A stretch of 64,000 nucleotides of DNA from positions 62,001 to 126,000 of the forward strand of contig CAZDEB010000001.1 in assembly GCA_964504305.1 (NCBI GenBank), read 5' to 3'. The notes beneath the pieces are model-generated. The model saw nothing but the letters and a program-made list of their open reading frames with translations, made no database searches and was not told where the DNA came from. The DNA is from UBA11606 sp964504305. GTDB lineage: Bacteria; Actinomycetota; Acidimicrobiia; Acidimicrobiales; Aldehydirespiratoraceae. Below, piece after piece: positions 60,133 through 64,000 of this stretch; positions within the stretch are counted from its first letter, which is position 1; every line of letters begins with the position of its first letter. Made by a program: the position numbers and the translations under genes.

Positions 60133-60504
60133 ATGTCTGATCCGTCCGATGAACCAACGCAGGAGCCGGGTTCGCCTCGGTTCGTGCGCCAGTTCGCGCT
60201 GACGCGGGGCCGGGCGGTTGTTGCTCGGGCCTATCCGCTCAACACCCTTGTTGAGGCCGCAGTTAGCGCCGACGACACGGCCGGGCTGCAACCCGAGGCC
60301 CTCCAGATTCTACGCCTTTGCGAATCGGCGATATCAATAGCCGAAATTGGCGCCCATCTGGGCGTGCACGCCGGAATTGCTCGCGTACTAGTTGGCGACC
60401 TCGCCGACGATTCCTACGTCCGAATCGGGGAAACCGAACAAGACGAGGCCGGCCCCGACCTCGACTCATTGGAGATGTTGCTACATGACCTCATCAACCA
60501 CTGA
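60133..60504 (+). CDS. DUF742 protein (CvnC)
   Basis: A 123-residue protein of the DUF742 type, with the family opening RFVRQFALTRGRAV and a C-terminal winged-helix-like part (SISIAEIGAHLGVHAGIARVLVGDLADD). Its place between roadblock and GTPase genes is diagnostic of a conservon. It may bind DNA or another conservon protein. It overlaps the GTPase gene by 20 nt. Confidence 0.9.
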   Translation: MSDPSDEPTQEPGSPRFVRQFALTRGRAVVARAYPLNTLVEAAVSADDTAGLQPEALQILRLCESAISIAEIGAHLGVHAGIARVLVGDLADDSYVRIGETEQDEAGPDLDSLEMLLHDLINH

Positions 60505-61072
60505 CGCTCCGCCGGCAACGGTGGGCGTGGCCAAACGATCACAGAAGATTCTTGTTGCGGGTGGGTTTGCTGTCGGCAAGACCACTTTTGTCAGCACGAT
60601 CTCGGAGATCACGCCTCTATCAACCGAAGCGCCGATGACGGTTCGTTCGATCGGGGTGGACGACGCGGGGCCGGTGTCAACCAAAACCACGACCACTGTG
60701 GCAATGGATTTCGGCCGGCTCACATTGTCGGAAAAGACCGTTCTTTACTTGTTCGGTACCCCCGGCCAAGACCGTTTTTGGTACATGTGGGACGAACTCT
60801 CGACCGGAGCGGTTGGCGCGGTTGTGCTCGTTGACACTCGTCGTTTGAGCGAGTGCTACTCGGCTCTTGACTACTTCGAGAACCGTGGCTTGCCCTACGT
60901 GGTGGTGTTGAACAAGTTCGACGGCACCCTTGCCCATAGTGCTGACGAAGTGCGCGACGCTCTGAGTGTCGCGCCCGAGGTGCCGATCGTTGCCTGCGAC
61001 GCGCGCGACATGGGCGAGGTCAAGGAAGTGTTGGTAGAGGTCGTTCGTTCGGCGATCAACCGGCGGTCCTAA
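60485..61072 (+). CDS. Conservon small GTPase (CvnD)
   Basis: A 195-residue Ras-like GTP-binding protein. G1 is GGFAVGKTT (Lys32), G3 is GTPGQDRFW, and G4 is NKFD. The TPGQ form of G3 is typical of bacterial MglA/CvnD proteins. ATG 60485 is preferred to an earlier frame start that lies within DUF742. It probably switches an output such as development or secretion that the kinase senses. Confidence 0.92.
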   Translation: MTSSTTDAPPATVGVAKRSQKILVAGGFAVGKTTFVSTISEITPLSTEAPMTVRSIGVDDAGPVSTKTTTTVAMDFGRLTLSEKTVLYLFGTPGQDRFWYMWDELSTGAVGAVVLVDTRRLSECYSALDYFENRGLPYVVVLNKFDGTLAHSADEVRDALSVAPEVPIVACDARDMGEVKEVLVEVVRSAINRRS

Positions 61073-61950
61073 ACCCAGTTGGGTTCGCCGGCCCCGTTGC
61101 CATTGGTCTTGTTGGTCGTGTGGCGATGAAATGCGCCGTCGACTTCGGCGCCGAGCAGAGCGGACAGCGCCGACAGGTAGATCCATACCATCAGCGCGGC
61201 TACGGCACTGAGCGAACCAAAAGTTGACTCGATGGTGCCGACGAAGTCGTAGGCGACCTTGAGGGCATAGGTGCTGAGCACCCAAAGCGTTGTGGCCGTT
61301 ACTGCCCCGAGGCTGATCGATCGATGTCCGTAGGGTCGGTGCCCCAGAACCACTCGATAGAGCAGGGCCAGCGAGATCGAGGTGACGAGAAACGCCAACG
61401 GCCAACGGCTGATCCGCAGTGCCCAGTCGACTGCTCGCCCCGGGTTTGATTCGCTCAGAACCGGAGGAAGAACAACTATGAACCACAAGATCGAGGCGGT
61501 CGCAAAAACGGCGATCGAGCTGAGCCGCAGAGCAAATAGCCGTCCCTGTAACCAGTTGTGAGGACTGGGCATCTCGTGAGCGATCCGGATGGCCATCACT
61601 AGGGCATTCATGGCGCTCGAGATGGCCCAAAGCGACCCCAGCAGGCCCAGAATCAGGCCGATAGTGACGTCGGTGTCGCTTACCGCGGTGACGTTTTGCA
61701 GTTGTTCTACAAGCAGTCGGCCGGCATCTCGGGGCAAAACATCGACGATCGGGCCGATGTGGCTCTCGACCTCGGCTGGTGATGCCACCAAACCGTAAAT
61801 CGCTACGACAACAACGATTGCCGGGATGACCCCTAGCACACACGAAAAAGCCACCCCGCTGGAGACGAGGAGAGTGTGGTGTTGGCTGACCTTGCGGCCG
61901 AGTACCGCCACCGCGCGCCACGGCGTAATAGGGAGGGCGAGCTCGGCCAT
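61069..61950 (-). CDS. YihY/BrkB-family membrane protein (UPF0761)
   Basis: A 293-residue protein with six membrane segments and the YihY/BrkB pattern (GVAFSCVLGVIPAIVVVVAIYG, GSLWAISSAMNALVMAI and a C-terminal WIYLSALSALLGAEVDGAF). The family has been linked to virulence or stress and misnamed RNase BN. Function remains unknown. Start ATG 61950 is used, because upstream residues are unlike the family. It overlaps the GTPase gene by 4 bp at its 3' end. Confidence 0.85.
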   Translation of the reverse strand: MAELALPITPWRAVAVLGRKVSQHHTLLVSSGVAFSCVLGVIPAIVVVVAIYGLVASPAEVESHIGPIVDVLPRDAGRLLVEQLQNVTAVSDTDVTIGLILGLLGSLWAISSAMNALVMAIRIAHEMPSPHNWLQGRLFALRLSSIAVFATASILWFIVVLPPVLSESNPGRAVDWALRISRWPLAFLVTSISLALLYRVVLGHRPYGHRSISLGAVTATTLWVLSTYALKVAYDFVGTIESTFGSLSAVAALMVWIYLSALSALLGAEVDGAFHRHTTNKTNGNGAGEPNWV

Positions 61951-62012
61951 TCGTACAAGGCTACGACGTTCACAGGGCGTCACTACCGGCTCGACGCCGT
62001 AGATTCTCTGCG

Positions 62013-62828
62013 ATGTCTGTTGTTGTGCTCGCTGCCGCGGTATTTGTGTTGTCGTTGGCGGCAGGGCTCGCCCCCAGGGTTTTGCAACATCATTTGTCGA
62101 TGTCGCGGCTCAACGATCTGACCGCAGTTGGGTCAGGCATGTTGCTTGCTTCGGCGATCATGATCGTTATCCCCGAAGGATTTGATGTAGCCGCCGAAGG
62201 TGCGTCCGACGGGCACGCCTTTTCGAGCGAACCGGTTGTTCTCGGAGCGGCGATTCTTGTTGGTTTCTTGCTGATGTTCATCCTGGAGGGAATGGGGTTC
62301 GGCCACGCCGTGCACGAAGAGCATCATTCCCATTCCGAAGGTCATGGTCATGGCCATGTTCATCATCCATCGTCGAGCCGGGTCCTGACGATGGGGCTTT
62401 CGATGCACGCCTTGGCCGATGGTTTTGCTATTGGTTCGGCGGCGGCCAGTGGTGACGAAACCCTGTCGGTTCTGGTCGCGGTGGCCGTCCTTATCCACCG
62501 CGTGCCCGCCGCGTTCAGTCTTGGGTTGTTCTCGTTACACGGCACCAAAGGCGAGCGTTGGGACACAAACGGGCTGATCGGGTTCTCGCTGGCAACACCT
62601 TTGGCGATCTTGCTGGCCTATCTGCTGTTGGAGGATGCGGGCACTCAATGGTTGTCGTTGGTGATGCTGTTCTCGGCCGGCACTTTTGTTTATGTGGCGA
62701 CAGTGGACACCTTGCCTACGGTGCACAATCCAGAGACCGGTCGGCGCTCGGTTGCAACCGTGCTCGTTGGTGCGGCCGGATTCATGGCGGTTTTTGCGTT
62801 GCTCGACGGTGCCGGATGGACACACTGA
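62013..62828 (+). CDS. ZIP-family metal transporter
   Basis: A 271-residue transporter with eight membrane segments. The histidine-rich loop (HAVHEEHHSHSEGHGHGH) between segments 3 and 4 is typical of zinc or iron importers, and HALADGFAIG and IHRVPAAFSLG hold the metal-site histidines. Substrate probably Zn(II), Fe(II) or Mn(II). No metal regulator lies next to it. Confidence 0.9.
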   Translation: MSVVVLAAAVFVLSLAAGLAPRVLQHHLSMSRLNDLTAVGSGMLLASAIMIVIPEGFDVAAEGASDGHAFSSEPVVLGAAILVGFLLMFILEGMGFGHAVHEEHHSHSEGHGHGHVHHPSSSRVLTMGLSMHALADGFAIGSAAASGDETLSVLVAVAVLIHRVPAAFSLGLFSLHGTKGERWDTNGLIGFSLATPLAILLAYLLLEDAGTQWLSLVMLFSAGTFVYVATVDTLPTVHNPETGRRSVATVLVGAAGFMAVFALLDGAGWTH

Positions 62829-62834
62829 CCGGCT

Positions 62835-64000
62835 TCATGTTGTGGCGCGCCACGCGGTGATGGCTACCTGCACATCGTTGCGATAGCTCGACACGTTGGC
62901 CAGCTTCACGTGGCCGTATCCCCGAACCTGATCGGCGAGGCCAGCGATTCGCGTCGCCTCGTCGAGGGTGTCGGTGCCAAGCGACGAAGACAATTCGTCG
63001 ACGAGTTGGATGTACTCCTCTATCAACGATCGTTCTATCTTGCGTTCGTTGGTGCGGCCGAACGGGTCGAAGCGAGTGCCGCGGAGCGGGCGCATCCGAC
63101 GCAGCGATCCAAAGACGGGGCCTGCCGCCCATCGCGGTATGGCGACCTTTTTGTTGTAACCGAGGGCGACGAGGGTCGGCGGCCGTAGTTGATAGGCCAT
63201 CGATACGTGGTCGCCGAACTGGGTTTGGATCTGACGGGCAAACGCCGGGTCGCGGTGCAGCCGGGCAACCTCGTATTCGTCCTTGTAGGTCATCAGTTTC
63301 GCCAGTTGTGACGCGACCGCGACACTGAAAGCCGAGGTTCCGGCTACCTCTCTTTCGGCGGTTCGGGCTCGCTCTACTACCTCGACGTATCGGGTGGCCC
63401 ACGATTGACCGCCAAACGCCACCAGCTCTGGGAGTCGCCAGGCCAACGTCGTCTGTAGCTCGGGGTCGTCGTCCAGGCGGGCGGCGAGGCCGGCCGTTGT
63501 TGCCGTTGGTGCGGGAGCGACGGGACTGGCCGTCGGGTCACCGAACGGTTCGGCGAGGGTTGGGTCTTCGGCGATGAGGCGACCGACCCGGAAGGCTTGA
63601 TGGTTGAGATCGACGGCTACGCCGTTGAGAGTGATCGCTTGTCGAATGGCATCGCTACTCACCGGGATCAGCCCGCTCTGATATGCCGCGCCGAGCAGCA
63701 GCAGGTTGGCCGCCGGTTGGGATTGGAATAGCTGGCGGGCAATGGTCTCGGCGTCGATCCATAGATTCGCGTCGGATCGAGTCGCGCCGTTGATTTGGGT
63801 TTGGAATTCGGTCAGGTTTGGAAACGATTCTTTGTCGACCGATGCCACCATGTGTCCGGTAGGGACCGACGATGTCGACACCACTGCGATGGTTCGGTTC
63901 GGGTCGCTACGAGACAGATTCGGCGCGGCTACCCCGGCCACCACATCGAAAACCAGGTAGGTGTCGGCCGATCCTTCGGTCAACCGACTCGCGGCGCCGG
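62835..64000 (-). CDS. Indolepyruvate:ferredoxin oxidoreductase-like protein, C-terminal part (5' end outside window)
   Basis: The frame is open to the right window edge, so this is the C-terminal part of a larger protein. It contains the gamma-type domain of 2-oxoacid:ferredoxin oxidoreductases (ANLLLLGAAYQSGLIPVS, TLNGVAVDLNHQAF) and the C-terminal tail of the fused indolepyruvate oxidoreductase (TYKDEYEVARL and RGTRFDPFGRTNERKIERSLIEEY, then EQIRGFGHVK-like DQVRGYGHVKLAN). The fused enzyme oxidises indolepyruvate and other aryl pyruvates made from aromatic amino acids. The TPP domain lies outside the window. Confidence 0.85.
   Translation of the reverse strand, partial: GAASRLTEGSADTYLVFDVVAGVAAPNLSRSDPNRTIAVVSTSSVPTGHMVASVDKESFPNLTEFQTQINGATRSDANLWIDAETIARQLFQSQPAANLLLLGAAYQSGLIPVSSDAIRQAITLNGVAVDLNHQAFRVGRLIAEDPTLAEPFGDPTASPVAPAPTATTAGLAARLDDDPELQTTLAWRLPELVAFGGQSWATRYVEVVERARTAEREVAGTSAFSVAVASQLAKLMTYKDEYEVARLHRDPAFARQIQTQFGDHVSMAYQLRPPTLVALGYNKKVAIPRWAAGPVFGSLRRMRPLRGTRFDPFGRTNERKIERSLIEEYIQLVDELSSSLGTDTLDEATRIAGLADQVRGYGHVKLANVSSYRNDVQVAITAWRATT

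Overview
This window is a GC-rich, gene-dense bacterial chromosome segment. The largest gap without a gene is about 185 bp, many starts are GTG or TTG, and many gene pairs are coupled by ATGA/GTGA overlaps. A complete conservon (sensor kinase, roadblock, DUF742, small GTPase), narGHJI, split-gene N-methylglutamate synthase and a leaderless-looking promoter all fit an actinobacterium. Acidimicrobiia is my best guess, but that is inference and not proven by the sequence. I see no rRNA, tRNA, insertion sequence, prophage or CRISPR array.

Layout. 1-5.7 kb: respiratory nitrate reductase narGHJI (narG cut by the window edge) followed by a DsbB-like and a TlpA/DsbE-like thiol redox pair. 5.8-8.0 kb: a membrane protein and a Rieske protein with a large unassigned C-terminal region. 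8.0-15.5 kb: two divergent M20 peptidases/amidohydrolases, a TauE/SafE permease, a 1049-residue BNR-repeat protein and two small genes. 15.5-18.0 kb: an ABC-2 exporter (two permeases, one ATPase). 18.1-24.2 kb: an oligopeptide ABC importer (two ATPases, lipoprotein, two permeases). 24.2-25.4 kb: a cupredoxin and a PAP2-type phosphatase. 25.5-29.9 kb: a three-gene split glutamate-synthase-like enzyme (mgsABC type) divergent from a gmaS/glnT-type ligase, which suggests methylated-amine nitrogen use. 30-38.7 kb: accessory genes (TetR with its oxidoreductase, ArsR with an AHSA1 protein, an SDR with a quaternary-amine-type Rieske oxygenase, Hsp20, an ECF sigma with its anti-sigma, a methyltransferase, a discoidin-like lipoprotein).

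38.7-48.7 kb is a sulfide/respiration island: cydAB (minus strand), a divergent GntR regulator, then sulfide:quinone oxidoreductase, a CstB-like persulfide dioxygenase-rhodanese, two half-size YeeE/YedE transporters, a SulP transporter and a second CstB-like paralogue. The sqr and sulP promoters share an unusual palindrome that encloses the -10 box.

48.6-55.7 kb is histidine utilisation: hutH and an IclR regulator on the minus strand; hutU, a peptide-deformylase-family gene, hutF and hutI on the plus strand. No hutG is present. The deformylase sits exactly where the missing N-formylglutamate deformylase step would be needed, which is the most testable new idea in the window. 55.7-61.1 kb: a cytoplasmic solute-binding-fold protein and a pseudo-AAA protein, divergent from the conservon. 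61.1-64 kb: a YihY-type membrane protein, a ZIP transporter and the C-terminal part of an indolepyruvate:ferredoxin oxidoreductase-like protein running off the right edge.
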